From positions 1,199,068 to 1,263,067 of the forward strand of contig JAHQJS010000004.1 in assembly GCA_019057385.1 (NCBI GenBank): a DNA stretch of 64,000 bases. The letters are read 5' to 3'. The notes under the pieces were generated by a model. It was not told the origin of the DNA, did not search any database, and saw only the letters and a list, made by a program, of their open reading frames with translations. A program made the translations under genes and the position numbers. Below, piece after piece: positions 9,701 through 17,545 of the stretch (positions within the stretch are counted from its first letter, which is position 1; each line of letters opens with the position of its first letter). The DNA is from Candidatus Borrarchaeum weybense (GTDB lineage Archaea > Asgardarchaeota > Sifarchaeia > Borrarchaeales > Borrarchaeaceae).

Positions 9701-10427
9701 GAAGAAAGTTGAACAAATGCAGTCACAATTCATCAATGTAGCTGCACACGAACTTCGAACTCCATTAAGCGCATTAAAAGCCCACGTAGATCTCCTTAAG
9801 ATAAAAATTAGTCGAGGTTTTTGGTCACTCCCTGGAGAAGTAAATGAGAAGATAGACATTATAGCACGGAATGCAGGCAGACTTGCTCTTCTTATCAATA
9901 ATCTTCTTGATTTTACTCGCCTTGAAGCCGGCACGATAAGAATGAATATTGAATTAAGCTCACTTGAAAATTTGGCAATTGAAATTGTAAAAGAAGTCAA
10001 TCCATTAGCTAAAAAGCATAAGCATGAGATTAAAATCATAACTCTAAAGTCATTGCCGTTGATTTATTTAGATAAAGACAAGATAAATGTGGTTTTTAAT
10101 AACTTGCTTTCTAACGCGATCAAATATACGCCTAAAGGTGGTAAAATTAACGTCTTGCTAACGGAACTAGATAACAATATCCATATCATGGTGAAAGATA
10201 ACGGTATAGGTATCGCGGAAGAAGATCTTGAAAGTATCTTTCTACCTTTTCACGTAGCTGATGTGAATACTACTAACAGACTTCAAATACAACCTGAGTT
10301 CGAACGAACAGGATTAGGACTGGCTATAACGAAAGAATACGTTAAAATGCATGGCGGCTCAATATGGGTGGAAAGTCAAGTCGGAGAGGGAAGTACTTTC
10401 CATGTGATCCTTCCCAAGAGAAGATAG
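6747..10427 (+). CDS. multi-PAS/GAF sensor histidine kinase
   Basis: This very large (1226 aa) kinase lacks membrane segments, so it is probably cytoplasmic. Approximate order: coiled coil 10-50, PAS1 50-165, PAS2 170-290, PAS3 295-415, PAS4 420-545, GAF 555-705, PAS5 715-840, coiled coil, PAS6 865-985, HisKA with the H-box HELRTPLSALKAH (H1001), and HATPase (N-box NNLLSNAIKYT, G1 DNGIGI, G2 GLGLAI). PAS3 and PAS5 are closely similar in sequence, indicating internal duplication. The GAF segment (about 8380-8890) is clearly richer in G+C than the flanking PAS modules. The start is TTG at 6747, or the in-frame GTG at 6759 or TTG at 6771. No response-regulator gene is adjacent, so the partner is unknown. 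Confidence 0.92.
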   Translation: MPNWVKNKLNDHDKTKEQLIEELIEMRQIAANLKTLENMYKQTEEKLRDSEEKYHIMVENANEPIFVAQDGIIKFANQKAIEVFGYQLDELTSRPFVDFIHPDDREIVIERHIKRLKGAEIPHVYPFRIINKNGNEIWAEINVVLIKWEERPATLFSIRDITERKHTEELLKKSEEKYATIVEQGNDGIAIAQYGMVKFVNKKLLELFGYSLEETLEKPFLDFIAPEYRKIVMEQYKNRLAGENFQTRYELAINTKDGRKIPVEINASLIEYEGRTADLAIIRDISERKRSEKSLRESEEKCRKLIEHSLYGVLIIQDQGIVFANPAFAKILGYTMEELLAFSPEEMRMLVHSEDRALVEVRIRDRFMGESVPQRYSFRMIRKDGSTRWLESSTNLINYLGRPAVQGILVDITERKQAEELLRDSEEKFRQLAEQSPNMIFINKKSRIVYANKKCEEVLGYTREEFYSPGFDFLCLIAPDYRNLILSRLHTHMDGDEIAPYDYALVTKDGKRIEAIITSKLIEYDGERAILGIVTDITDRKRTEKALEQRVRELDLLDKARSSLAKGLDLPKVIRTVVEGIVETFGYTLVSLYLRKGDILILQHQMGYHKEISEIPITKGVSGRVVRTAEPVLLEDVRTDPEFLGAIENIASEICVPLFDQNEVVGTLNVESKAGKHLTEADLRLMTALGEYVSVAIGKARLYDAAQREIAERKKIESQLIESEKKYRMLIDQSLQGITILQDGFIKFANPAFAEISGYTIEELLNFSPEDARALVHSEDREIVQEWIRDRFMGKPSSLRYDFRITRKDGSVSWLDASVTLIEYQGKLANQVTFLDITKRKHAEEEMRKYTENLEKLVEERTSELMESEARYRGLYESSIDGIAFTNMEQKIVDCNQAFADMLGYTKEKLYQLSLWDITPSKWIDMNKKIFSKEVFAKGYSDEYVKEYIKKNGTIVLISARSWVIKDKEGTPTGSWGIVRDITERKKVEQMQSQFINVAAHELRTPLSALKAHVDLLKIKISRGFWSLPGEVNEKIDIIARNAGRLALLINNLLDFTRLEAGTIRMNIELSSLENLAIEIVKEVNPLAKKHKHEIKIITLKSLPLIYLDKDKINVVFNNLLSNAIKYTPKGGKINVLLTELDNNIHIMVKDNGIGIAEEDLESIFLPFHVADVNTTNRLQIQPEFERTGLGLAITKEYVKMHGGSIWVESQVGEGSTFHVILPKRR

Positions 10428-10560
10428 AATTAGGATGAAGTATTAAATTTATAATAAACATTGAATTGCGTGAAAGTGTCCTTTCATGCAATTATATCCA
10501 CATTAGTTTTTTTAACTGTTCAAACATCACTAAAATAGCGAGTCGTATGAGGCTTCTGAA

Positions 10561-11052
10561 GTGAACACATTAGTCATAGCAACATGCGTTAAAGAGAAAC
10601 GAAAGGGAAGTCATAAAGCTAAAGATCTCTATATTTCGGATCTATTCAAAAAGATGAGAAAATATGTTGAAACGTATAATTATGACTGGAGAATTATTTC
10701 TGCAAAACATGGATTGATTAATCCAGAAAAAGTGATTGATTCCTATGAGGATGAATCACTAGATCAATTTAAATTACTTCAAGGAAAACAAACTGAAAAC
10801 TTAAGGGCAAAAAAAGAAACATTGAGAAATATAATTGACGAACAGTTGAGACCAGTTCTAACAAACTATGAGCGAATAATTTTAATGTGCGGAAAGCAGT
10901 ACAGAGACGTTATATTACCATTACTTGAGGAAAAAGAGGTTATAAACTATTTTAAGGGAACAAAAGGAATAGGTGAAATTAAGCAAAAACTCAGTAGTGA
11001 TATCGCCAAGAAAAAACAGCTCCCTCTCGATGAATATCTCACCGCCGCATAA
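10561..11052 (+). CDS. DUF6884 family protein
   Basis: The 163-residue protein begins MNTLVIATCVKEKRKGSHKA and has the DUF6884 signature: an N-terminal cysteine strand, a KAxDLYxSxLFxK helix and WRIISAKHGLINPEKVIDSY. Its biochemical role is unknown to me. Members are often found in phages and in genomes with 7-deazaguanine transglycosylases. It starts at GTG with a GAGG about 8 nt upstream. It lies 73 nt before the DpdA-like gene on the same strand, so the two are probably co-transcribed. The ISAKHGL motif is reminiscent of YaaA-like folds, which is a weak resemblance only. Confidence 0.75.
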   Translation: MNTLVIATCVKEKRKGSHKAKDLYISDLFKKMRKYVETYNYDWRIISAKHGLINPEKVIDSYEDESLDQFKLLQGKQTENLRAKKETLRNIIDEQLRPVLTNYERIILMCGKQYRDVILPLLEEKEVINYFKGTKGIGEIKQKLSSDIAKKKQLPLDEYLTAA

Positions 11053-11125
11053 GTTAAAAAGTTAAGAGGATAACAGTACACCATATTTTTCGTTTTTAAA
11101 AAATCTATGCGGAGTGGTGTTGTAA

Positions 11126-12343
11126 ATGAAATTCTATTTACCATTCTGGTGGCCTGATGGGATCAATACGCATTTTGACCCCTTCTTAGAAACCGTTCCG
11201 CATAAAGAAAAAGTTCGAATTTGGAATATCTATAATCCTCCACCCTTAGATGGTATCCTTGTTTCGAGAGTAAATGTAGAATCAAAACCTCCCGAAAATG
11301 ATGACATTCATACAGCTTTAGACTTCAAAGGATCCATAATGGGCGATTGTGGGGCGTTTTCCTATATCGACGAAGCAGAACCGCCCTACGATCCTATAGA
11401 CACTCTAGAATTTTATGAAAAATACGGATTTGATATTGGGGTGACCGTTGATCACCTCATTGTTCCTAAATACGATAATGAGAAAGAATATCGACAAGAA
11501 CTGACCATCAAAAACGCAAAAAAGATGTTTGATGTGTGGAAAAACAAAGAAACTAAATTAAAACTACTTGGTGTTGTCCAGGGATGGAATGCTAACTCTT
11601 ATGCAACTGCAGCTCTTGAACTCGCTGAATATGGTTTTGATTACATTGCACTAGGAGGTTTGGTACGCGAACCGACAGAAAACATAAAGAAAATCCTAGA
11701 GATGGTTCATGCCATACTTCAAACAAACTCTCAAGAAAAAGGCGTACAAACAAAAATTCATTTGTTTGGCATTGCACGAGAGTCACTTTTCGCTACGATG
11801 AAACATACAGGAATACACTCTTTCGATAGTGCAGGAAGTCTTCGAAATGCTTGGTTGAGCGCCAAAAAAAATTATTATTTGGATAATGTGCCCTATTGTG
11901 CCATTCGCATCCCCAGGCCAAAAGATCTACGAGGTAAAAAAAAGAAATTTGTAGAAGAGCACGAAATTTCGAAAGACCTTTTGGTTAAATTGGAAAAAAA
12001 AGCGTTGGCAAACATCCGAGCGTTTCAAAAGCAAGAAATTACTCTTGATGAAGTACTGACAGCATTAAAAGAATATACCTCTGTTTTCACCCCTCCTAAG
12101 CAAACAGATCAAATCATCAACGAGTATCAACGGACACTCAATGCTAGACCATGGGAGTTGTGTGACTGCTCACTTTGTAAAAAGATAGGGATTGACATAA
12201 TTTTCTTCAGAATGCACGAAAGGAATATGCGACGCGGGTTTCATAATGTCTACGACTTTTATAATCACTTCAAAAAGTGGGAACAAAACTATTTACCATC
12301 TAAGAAAAACGAAAAGGAAAACCAACAATTGAAGTTAGTTTAG
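11126..12343 (+). CDS. dpdA: DpdA-like 7-deazaguanine transglycosylase (TGT superfamily)
   Basis: This is a TIM-barrel base-exchange enzyme related to tRNA-guanine transglycosylase. DpdA proteins swap guanine in DNA for a 7-deazaguanine such as preQ0. The base-recognition loop is GDCGAFSYI, followed by GVVQGWN, IALGGLV and the SFDSAGSLRNAW segment, whose Asp is the likely nucleophile. The C-terminal zinc site and tail CDCSLCKKIGI...RNMRRGFHN are characteristic of DpdA rather than of tRNA TGT. The PUA domain of archaeal ArcTGT is absent. At 405 residues the length fits DpdA. It starts at ATG with GGAGTGGTG upstream. The substrate (DNA or a tRNA) is inferred from family similarity only. Confidence 0.8.
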   Translation: MKFYLPFWWPDGINTHFDPFLETVPHKEKVRIWNIYNPPPLDGILVSRVNVESKPPENDDIHTALDFKGSIMGDCGAFSYIDEAEPPYDPIDTLEFYEKYGFDIGVTVDHLIVPKYDNEKEYRQELTIKNAKKMFDVWKNKETKLKLLGVVQGWNANSYATAALELAEYGFDYIALGGLVREPTENIKKILEMVHAILQTNSQEKGVQTKIHLFGIARESLFATMKHTGIHSFDSAGSLRNAWLSAKKNYYLDNVPYCAIRIPRPKDLRGKKKKFVEEHEISKDLLVKLEKKALANIRAFQKQEITLDEVLTALKEYTSVFTPPKQTDQIINEYQRTLNARPWELCDCSLCKKIGIDIIFFRMHERNMRRGFHNVYDFYNHFKKWEQNYLPSKKNEKENQQLKLV

Positions 12344-12370
12344 ACTATTTGTAACAAGCACTAAATTCAA

Positions 12371-13579
12371 TCATATCGCTAAAGAGTCACTCATTAAGTG
12401 CGGAATATTCCCACAGGGACATTGTTTTGTATCCTTTAGTTCTATCCACTTCTTTGTATCACTAGCGTAACGAGGTTTTAGTTTAAAAATCAATACTAAT
12501 TCTTGCCCGGTTGATAAAAGTTGTTTTCCTTCTATCTTAACTACTACCTTGTTCTTTTTTACATCAACTGTCCATTCGAATGGCTCAGCAATCTCGCTAT
12601 ATGATTTGGTTAGATTAATCTCGCCTATTTTTCGCTTATGATCCATTAGAATTTCGCATGATACTGCGCCATTGAATTTGGAAAATTCATAACTAAGTTT
12701 AAGCGCGTCTAAACGCCTAAGTTTTAGCCAATAGTGAAAACATGCTGAAAACTTGTTTTTATTCAGTTTACAAACGTACATTCTCTTTTTATCTTGAATA
12801 TTGATCGTATATGACTCACCTAGTCGTAAGTTGTTATAGTAACTCTTAATAATTTCCGGTGAGACGGTAGCATTTGCGATCGTTAAATCCTTCAATTTAT
12901 GGGTGAAGACATTTGGCTCGTAGGGAAGAGACTCATCAAATTCATTTGTAATCTCAACTTCATAAGGGTCATTAGAAGAAAACAAAGTAACATAAGTGAT
13001 GAAAGGAGCCCTATTTGATAATTTTAAATATTTTCTTCGCTCAAAATAGTCCATTAACCCATCACGTCGAATTTTCCATGTAATATCCTTTGTAAGTAGC
13101 CAATGTATTTGCGTATGATTTGTAAAGAATTCAAAGAGGTCGGAATAACGAGATATCTCATTTTCAGATGCTACTTTACTCTGAAAATCGACAGGAATAT
13201 CCTTTGTAAAATATGAGGAGGGTAGGCTTCGTCCAAAGTACAAAATTCGTTTCTTTATCGTCCAAAAATCAGCAAGAGCCTTTTTTCTCTTCTTCTTTTC
13301 CTTATTGATAAGTTCTAATTGTTCCAGTGCATTTAATGCCCTTCTTACATTAGCTAATGGTTCTTGTAGCTGATCTGCCAAATCATGTGTAAAGAACCCT
13401 TTTTTGTTTTCGAGAAGTCGAGCATATGCTTTGAGGGCAGTATCATTTTTCCAGCCCATTACCTTTCCGAATGCTTCAATTTTATCTTTATTATTCATCA
13501 TATCCTCTGAAAGGATAAATTCGCTTGCAGTAGATTTCGATTCTGAGTTTTTGAGTTTCTTTTTAGGCAATAGACTCAC
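12371..13579 (-). CDS. winged-helix protein of unknown function
   Basis: I do not recognise this 402-residue protein as a named family. Residues 35-120 look like a winged helix (FTHDLADQLQEPLANVRRAL followed by LEQLELINKEKKKRKKAL). The remainder is a mixed alpha/beta region with many aromatic and basic residues. The C-terminus has a small Cys/His cluster, CPCGNIPH, that may bind zinc. There are no membrane segments. The likely start is GTG at 13579, with no clear ribosome-binding site. The gene converges on the DpdA-like gene with only 27 nt between stops, and is divergent from queT. The context suggests a regulator or effector of the modification island, which is inference. Confidence 0.6.
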   Translation of the reverse strand: MSLLPKKKLKNSESKSTASEFILSEDMMNNKDKIEAFGKVMGWKNDTALKAYARLLENKKGFFTHDLADQLQEPLANVRRALNALEQLELINKEKKKRKKALADFWTIKKRILYFGRSLPSSYFTKDIPVDFQSKVASENEISRYSDLFEFFTNHTQIHWLLTKDITWKIRRDGLMDYFERRKYLKLSNRAPFITYVTLFSSNDPYEVEITNEFDESLPYEPNVFTHKLKDLTIANATVSPEIIKSYYNNLRLGESYTINIQDKKRMYVCKLNKNKFSACFHYWLKLRRLDALKLSYEFSKFNGAVSCEILMDHKRKIGEINLTKSYSEIAEPFEWTVDVKKNKVVVKIEGKQLLSTGQELVLIFKLKPRYASDTKKWIELKDTKQCPCGNIPHLMSDSLAI

Positions 13580-13935
13580 AGTTCAGTTTTTTTACAATTA
13601 TCTCATTCGTCCTATAAAATTTTTTGTAACAGCTTTTTTATTTCATCAAAACTTCAAACCTTAATCAATACACACAAGAAATAAGCATCCAATATCAAAA
13701 TAAAACACTTAAACAAGTTTTATCCTGGTTATTTTTGCTCCTCAGCGGATTTTTAGTCTTTATATCGATTTAACATTCAAGTACAACTGTGAACCTGTTA
13801 CAATTTCTGTCATTGGAAATCCCTAAATTCGCTGATTGATAAAAAGAGTATAGAGCATTAAATTCCTGTTTTGAGTACATTTCCGACAAAAACTAGTATA
13901 TTTGAAAATAAGAGGCATATCTAAGGAGGAATTCC
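13580..13935. other. divergent intergenic region upstream of queT
   Basis: This 356-nt AT-rich spacer must hold promoters for both the winged-helix gene and queT. A strong AAGGAGG ribosome-binding site precedes the queT ATG. I looked for a preQ1-type pseudoknot riboswitch and saw none. Confidence 0.5.
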
Positions 13936-14493
13936 ATGGAAGAAATGGATGCAAAGCACATGAACGAACAAGATAGTAAGATGAAGATCTTCGCGGATAG
14001 TAAGGAAGCTGCGTTAACCGCGATAATGGCAGCGTTATATGCTGTTCTTACATGGGTTGTAGCCCCGATTGCTTATGGTCCAATACAATTTCGAGTGAGT
14101 GAAGGATTAAAGGGATCTGTAATTAAAAAGAAGGTTCTTATTATTAGCTTTATTATTGGGAATGCGTTATCCAATATATTTAGCCCCCAGGCAGGTATTT
14201 GGGAATTTCTCTGGATGCCCTTTTGGAACCTCATCGGTGGTGGATCATGTTATCTCATTGCCAATAAACTTACTTACAACTTTAATTACAAAGATGGAGA
14301 ATACAACCTATTCTATTTTGTTGGTGCTTTCGTGTATGCGTTCTGCATAGCATTCGCTGTAGCATTCATGCTCGCAATTCTCTTTGCCCTTCCCTTTTGG
14401 ATCCTACTTCCAGTACTTCTTCTACCAGAAGCCATACTGATCGTCGGTCTTACACCTGTAATGACTCGTATTATGAATGAAATAGAGTGGTAA
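13936..14493 (+). CDS. queT: QueT family queuosine-precursor transporter (ECF S component)
   Basis: The 185-residue membrane protein has a soluble, charged N-terminus of about 28 residues. The QueT signature follows: ALTAIMAALYAVLTWVVAP, then YGPIQFRVSEGLK, and IGNALSNIFSPQAG with a conserved W-F-L-W segment. QueT proteins are substrate-binding S components of energy-coupling-factor transporters, thought to import preQ0, preQ1 or queuine. No energizing ECF A/T genes are present in this window. The start is ATG with AAGGAGG upstream. Its position next to a DpdA-like transglycosylase fits a role in supplying a 7-deazaguanine base. It could equally supply tRNA modification. Confidence 0.85.
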   Translation: MEEMDAKHMNEQDSKMKIFADSKEAALTAIMAALYAVLTWVVAPIAYGPIQFRVSEGLKGSVIKKKVLIISFIIGNALSNIFSPQAGIWEFLWMPFWNLIGGGSCYLIANKLTYNFNYKDGEYNLFYFVGAFVYAFCIAFAVAFMLAILFALPFWILLPVLLLPEAILIVGLTPVMTRIMNEIEW

Positions 14494-14543
14494 GACCATA
14501 ACCACTTTTTCCTTACTGTTTTTCTATACTTATGGGATTAGGT

Positions 14544-14792
14544 TTACTTGAAAAGCCAATCTTCTCTTTTCTTTTTCATATGAGTCTCCAAGACAGTCTT
14601 TGTATGAATGTCTCCTACTGTTTCAAAAACCATGTGTGACTGAAGGGGTTTTTTTCTAGCTGGTTCAAATCCCTGAACTGGGCACAGTTCTATTGGTGTT
14701 TTAGCTAGAACTTTATGTTCAAAACAATCGCCTTTGACTTCATCTACTGGTTTGTAGTATTTACAATCCCTACAAATGAACTCTTCACGCAT
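14544..14792 (-). CDS. small four-cysteine protein
   Basis: The 82-residue protein has four cysteines spaced C-x2-C-x12-C-x13-C (C7, C10, C23, C37) and a charged C-terminus. The pattern resembles small metal- or Fe-S-binding subunits such as those of some glycyl-radical enzymes. I do not assign a function. Its ATG (14792-14790) lies inside the left copy of a 13-bp direct repeat that borders a structured element. Only AAGGGAA remains just upstream, while the fuller ribosome-binding sequence (GGAGAGGAAGGGAA on the minus strand) now lies beyond the element at about 15129-15143. Expression may therefore be altered. Confidence 0.65.
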   Translation of the reverse strand: MREEFICRDCKYYKPVDEVKGDCFEHKVLAKTPIELCPVQGFEPARKKPLQSHMVFETVGDIHTKTVLETHMKKKREDWLFK

Positions 14793-15134
14793 TTCCCTTA
14801 GGGAAGCGCCTGCCCTTTAGGGTGGGGAAGAATTGAGGGTGTTTTTCACTTTTATTAGGGCCTCTCCACTTTTAAATACGTGTTCTGAGATAGAGGTACG
14901 TGGTCTAAAGGCACACCTCTCATAGAAGTGGAAATGGTTAATGACCTCAAGGATGAGGAGCAGTAAACTGGTATAGCCCGACTCTATATGAGGATTACTG
15001 GGCTGGGCTGCGGTAAACACGCCCATGTGTTAGCGTGCGATGAGGTTGAAACTCTTTTGCAAAGAAGAGGACTGAGACCAAGCACAGCTAAAAGCCTCAC
15101 TGCTTTAGCGTGAGGTAGTTTACGCATTTCCCTT
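14787..15134. mobile_element. non-autonomous palindromic element A (IS200/IS605-like ends)
   Basis: A non-coding, structured insert of about 320 bp is bounded by exact 13-bp direct repeats ACGCATTTCCCTT (14787-14799 and 15122-15134). Terminal hairpins lie at 14809-14826 (CCTGCCC/GGGTGGG) and 15095-15115 (CCTCAC..GC/GC..GTGAGG, followed by TAGTTTAC). The second closely resembles right ends of tnpB-carrying IS605-family elements. Between them are several short stems (GAGGT/ACCTC, AGCCC/GGGCT, AACAC/GTGTT, CTCTT/AAGAG), as expected for an omega-RNA-like transcript. IS605 elements do not normally duplicate their target, so the 13-bp repeats are unusual. Confidence 0.6.
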
Positions 15135-15322
15135 CCTCTCCTTTTATCAAATGAAATCGGAATCTTTCACAACGTCATTATATCGATTTATTCATGCAAG
15201 ATTAGTTGTTATTGTATCACTATAATATATTTTCATGATATAAAATATTTTGTATGAGTTTTTTGACGAAAACTATTAATCCTTAAAACAATTAAGATAA
15301 TGTTCTAAAATGGTCTTAGGAG

Positions 15323-16369
15323 GTGAATCTATTAGTAGGATCTTACAGGCTGACTAAAGCAGTAAGGGTTCATGGTTGATCCTGTAAGTTGCCCCAAGCA
15401 GACCTAGAAAAGTTACTAGAGAGCATAGAAGTCTATCTACCCGAAGGTTCAGTTAAAGAGAAAATGTTAGCAGGAGCAGGAGATGACGCCGCAGTAATAC
15501 AGATTAGAGATGATCTAGCACTTATTGAAACTGTAGATTTTTTCACACCAAATATTGACGAGCCAATGATTCAAGGAGAAATCTCTGCATGTAATACAAC
15601 TAATGACATTTATGCGATGGGCGCTGTAGACATTCTTAGTGTACTAGTTGTTATGGGTGCACCAACAAATATGCCTTTTGAAATCTCTCGAGATCTTTTA
15701 AAGGGATTTAAAAATTTCTGTGAACGTCTAGGAACACACATTGTCGGCGGACATACTATAATAAATCCATGGCCTTTCATTGGTGGTTGCGCACTAGGTT
15801 TGGCGCACCCAAATAGCGTTGTCTATAATCGCGGTGCAAAAGTTGGAGACATTCTTCTCTTAACAAAACCTTTAGGAACGCAACCTGCGATGGCAGCATA
15901 TCGTTTACTCAAAGAAGAACAACAATTAATTGATTTATCTGAATATTTACCCACTAAAGTAATTGATCGTGCAATACAAAAAGCAATTGAGATAATGACA
16001 ACAACAAACAGGCCAATAGCAAAAATTATGCAGGAAATCAAGGTTAATGCCGCAACGGATGTAACCGGCTTTGGATTGACTGGGCATGCACGTGAAGTAG
16101 CAACACAAAGCAAGGTAAATATTGTGATTGATACTATGCCGATCATAAAAGGAACTAATATCCTTTCTGATCAACTAGGCTATTCATTAATGGAGGGTAC
16201 ATCTGCAGAGACTGCTGGAGGAATGTTACTCTCGTTATCACGTGATAATGTTGATCTATTCAAAGAAAAACTAATAGAAAGAGGAATAAAATCCTTTGAA
16301 ATAGGGCATGTTAAGGAGGGCAGCGGACAGGTGAATATTGTGCCTGATATAAGAATTATTGAAGTTTAG
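15323..16369 (+). CDS. selD: selenophosphate synthetase SelD, selenocysteine-containing (UGA at codon 19)
   Basis: This enzyme makes selenophosphate from selenide and ATP, the selenium donor for Sec-tRNA. A standard caller starts at TTG 15389, but the same frame continues upstream through TGA (15377-15379) and reads YRLTKAVRVHG-U-SCKLPQ. That aligns with the GUGCK / GCGCK active-site motif of SelD, so the TGA sits exactly at the catalytic Cys/Sec position. An in-frame GTG at 15323 overlaps an AGGAGG motif; upstream the frame closes at TAG 15317-15319. Other conserved parts are GAGDDAAVI, ETVDFFTP, ACNTTNDIYAMGA and GGHTI. A SECIS-like hairpin follows the stop. The protein is selenocysteine-dependent unless reading starts after the TGA, which would delete the active site. 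Confidence 0.92.
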
Positions 16370-16443
16370 ACGGCGCGTAATGAAAAAGACAGAAACCGCA
16401 AGGAGGGTCTTTAGAGCTTTCCACCAATGCAGGTGGCACCGTC
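16369..16443 (+). promoter_or_regulatory. SECIS-like element in the selD 3' UTR
   Basis: A lower stem GACGGCGC (16369-16376) pairs with GCACCGTC (16436-16443) with one mismatch, and a side hairpin CCACC/GGTGG lies within. Inside is TGAA (16381-16384) opposite AGAG (16413-16416), a possible kink-turn with tandem G-A pairs. Above it is the perfect stem AAAGAC/GTCTTT, then a 5' bulge GAAA opposite a single A, and CC-GCAA-GG at the tip. The GAAA/A bulge under a GC cap is the archaeal SECIS pattern, and the TGAN/NGAN quartet is the eukaryotic one. Position directly after a UGA-containing selD supports the call. Confidence 0.75.
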
Positions 16444-16463
16444 AATATCCTCATATCTAAATT

Positions 16464-17372
16464 CTATTTCTCTCCATAGTCAACATTGCCAAATGCTTTG
16501 TTGTATTCATTGCTGAGTAACTCGTCGACCACATGCGTATACTTCTGCGTCGTAGATAGATTTGAATGCCCCAGCTGTTGTTGAATAACCCTTACATCCA
16601 TACCTCTGGATAAAGCAGTCGTAGCAAAGAAATGTCGTAGTTTATGACAACTGATAGCGGGATTTATACCTGCCAGATCTCGATATTTTGCAACTATATG
16701 TTGAATGGTACGAATGGCAATTCTTTTCCCATTCCTACTTATAAATAATGCATCATTTTCTTCGATCTTAGGTCGGATTTTTAAGTAATCGTTGATTAGA
16801 TCAAGCGCTGTAGTGCTAATTTTAACGTATCTGTGTTTTCCTCCCTTTGAAACAAGCCTTAGCGTTTCCTTTTCAAAATTGATATCTTTTAAACTCAAGT
16901 TATGGATGCCTTTTACACGAGCTCCAGTATAGATAAAAACAGCTAAAATCGCTAAATCACGAGTCTTATAATTTGAATTTCCTTCTTTGACAGTCTCAAT
17001 AAGTTTATGTATTTCTTTTTCCGTGGGAAAAATTGGCAATGTATGATCTAGTTTTGGTGTTTTGATTTCACCCATTGGACTTGTCTTAAGGTATTTCTCT
17101 CTTAACAAAATGTCATAGAATGTTCTGAGAGTCGAAACCTTTCGAGCTAAAGTGGTTTTTTTGTATCCTTTATCGCGTTTTAAATGAACTAAGAAGGCTC
17201 TAATATCTCTTGTTGTGGCATTTATAAGGGGTTTTTTAGTGAACTTGGAGAACAACGTCAGATCGTGAAGATACTGATTAAGGGAGGAACTTGCAAGCCC
17301 TTCTTCAACTTCTTTGATCACACGGAATTGATCGATTAATTCTTCATCAGATAAAACTTTTGTTTCCGACAT
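16464..17372 (-). CDS. tyrosine recombinase (XerC/XerD/XerA-like integrase)
   Basis: The 302-residue protein has an N-terminal SAM-like core-binding domain (about 20-105) and a catalytic domain with all six active-site positions. These are Arg in TGARVKGIHNL, Lys in GGKHRYV, His and Arg in CHKLRHFFAT, His in LGHSNLSTT and the Tyr nucleophile in QKYTHV. Size and motifs match chromosomal Xer recombinases such as archaeal XerA, which resolve chromosome dimers. No attachment sites or phage genes lie nearby, so an integrase of a lost element is the less likely alternative. It is convergent with selD, and the SECIS lies between their stops. Confidence 0.88.
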   Translation of the reverse strand: MSETKVLSDEELIDQFRVIKEVEEGLASSSLNQYLHDLTLFSKFTKKPLINATTRDIRAFLVHLKRDKGYKKTTLARKVSTLRTFYDILLREKYLKTSPMGEIKTPKLDHTLPIFPTEKEIHKLIETVKEGNSNYKTRDLAILAVFIYTGARVKGIHNLSLKDINFEKETLRLVSKGGKHRYVKISTTALDLINDYLKIRPKIEENDALFISRNGKRIAIRTIQHIVAKYRDLAGINPAISCHKLRHFFATTALSRGMDVRVIQQQLGHSNLSTTQKYTHVVDELLSNEYNKAFGNVDYGEK

Positions 17373-17545
17373 ATTCGAAACTTCCGCAAGAACGGTATTT
17401 AGTTATTCTAATTTTGATTCATAGATTTAAAGCTTTATATTTTTAAGATTTCTGAGATTTTTATCCGCTTTTGTAGAGGATAAACATTAATATCGGGATG
17501 TTTTATTTCAAATGATCTAAAAGGTTTAGTAACATCTTGATAAGA

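Noticed and set aside
13580-13935. preQ1 riboswitch before queT
   Set aside because: The short pseudoknot with A-rich tail of preQ1 classes is not visible, and such riboswitches are not expected in archaea.
14650-14670. T-loop-like GGTTCAAATCC suggesting a tRNA
   Set aside because: It lies inside the Cys4 protein gene (codons for GFEPA on the minus strand) and no cloverleaf can be drawn around it.
14817-15026. Minus-strand frame of 69 codons
   Set aside because: It lies within structured element A and is explained by GC-rich stems. No ribosome-binding site.
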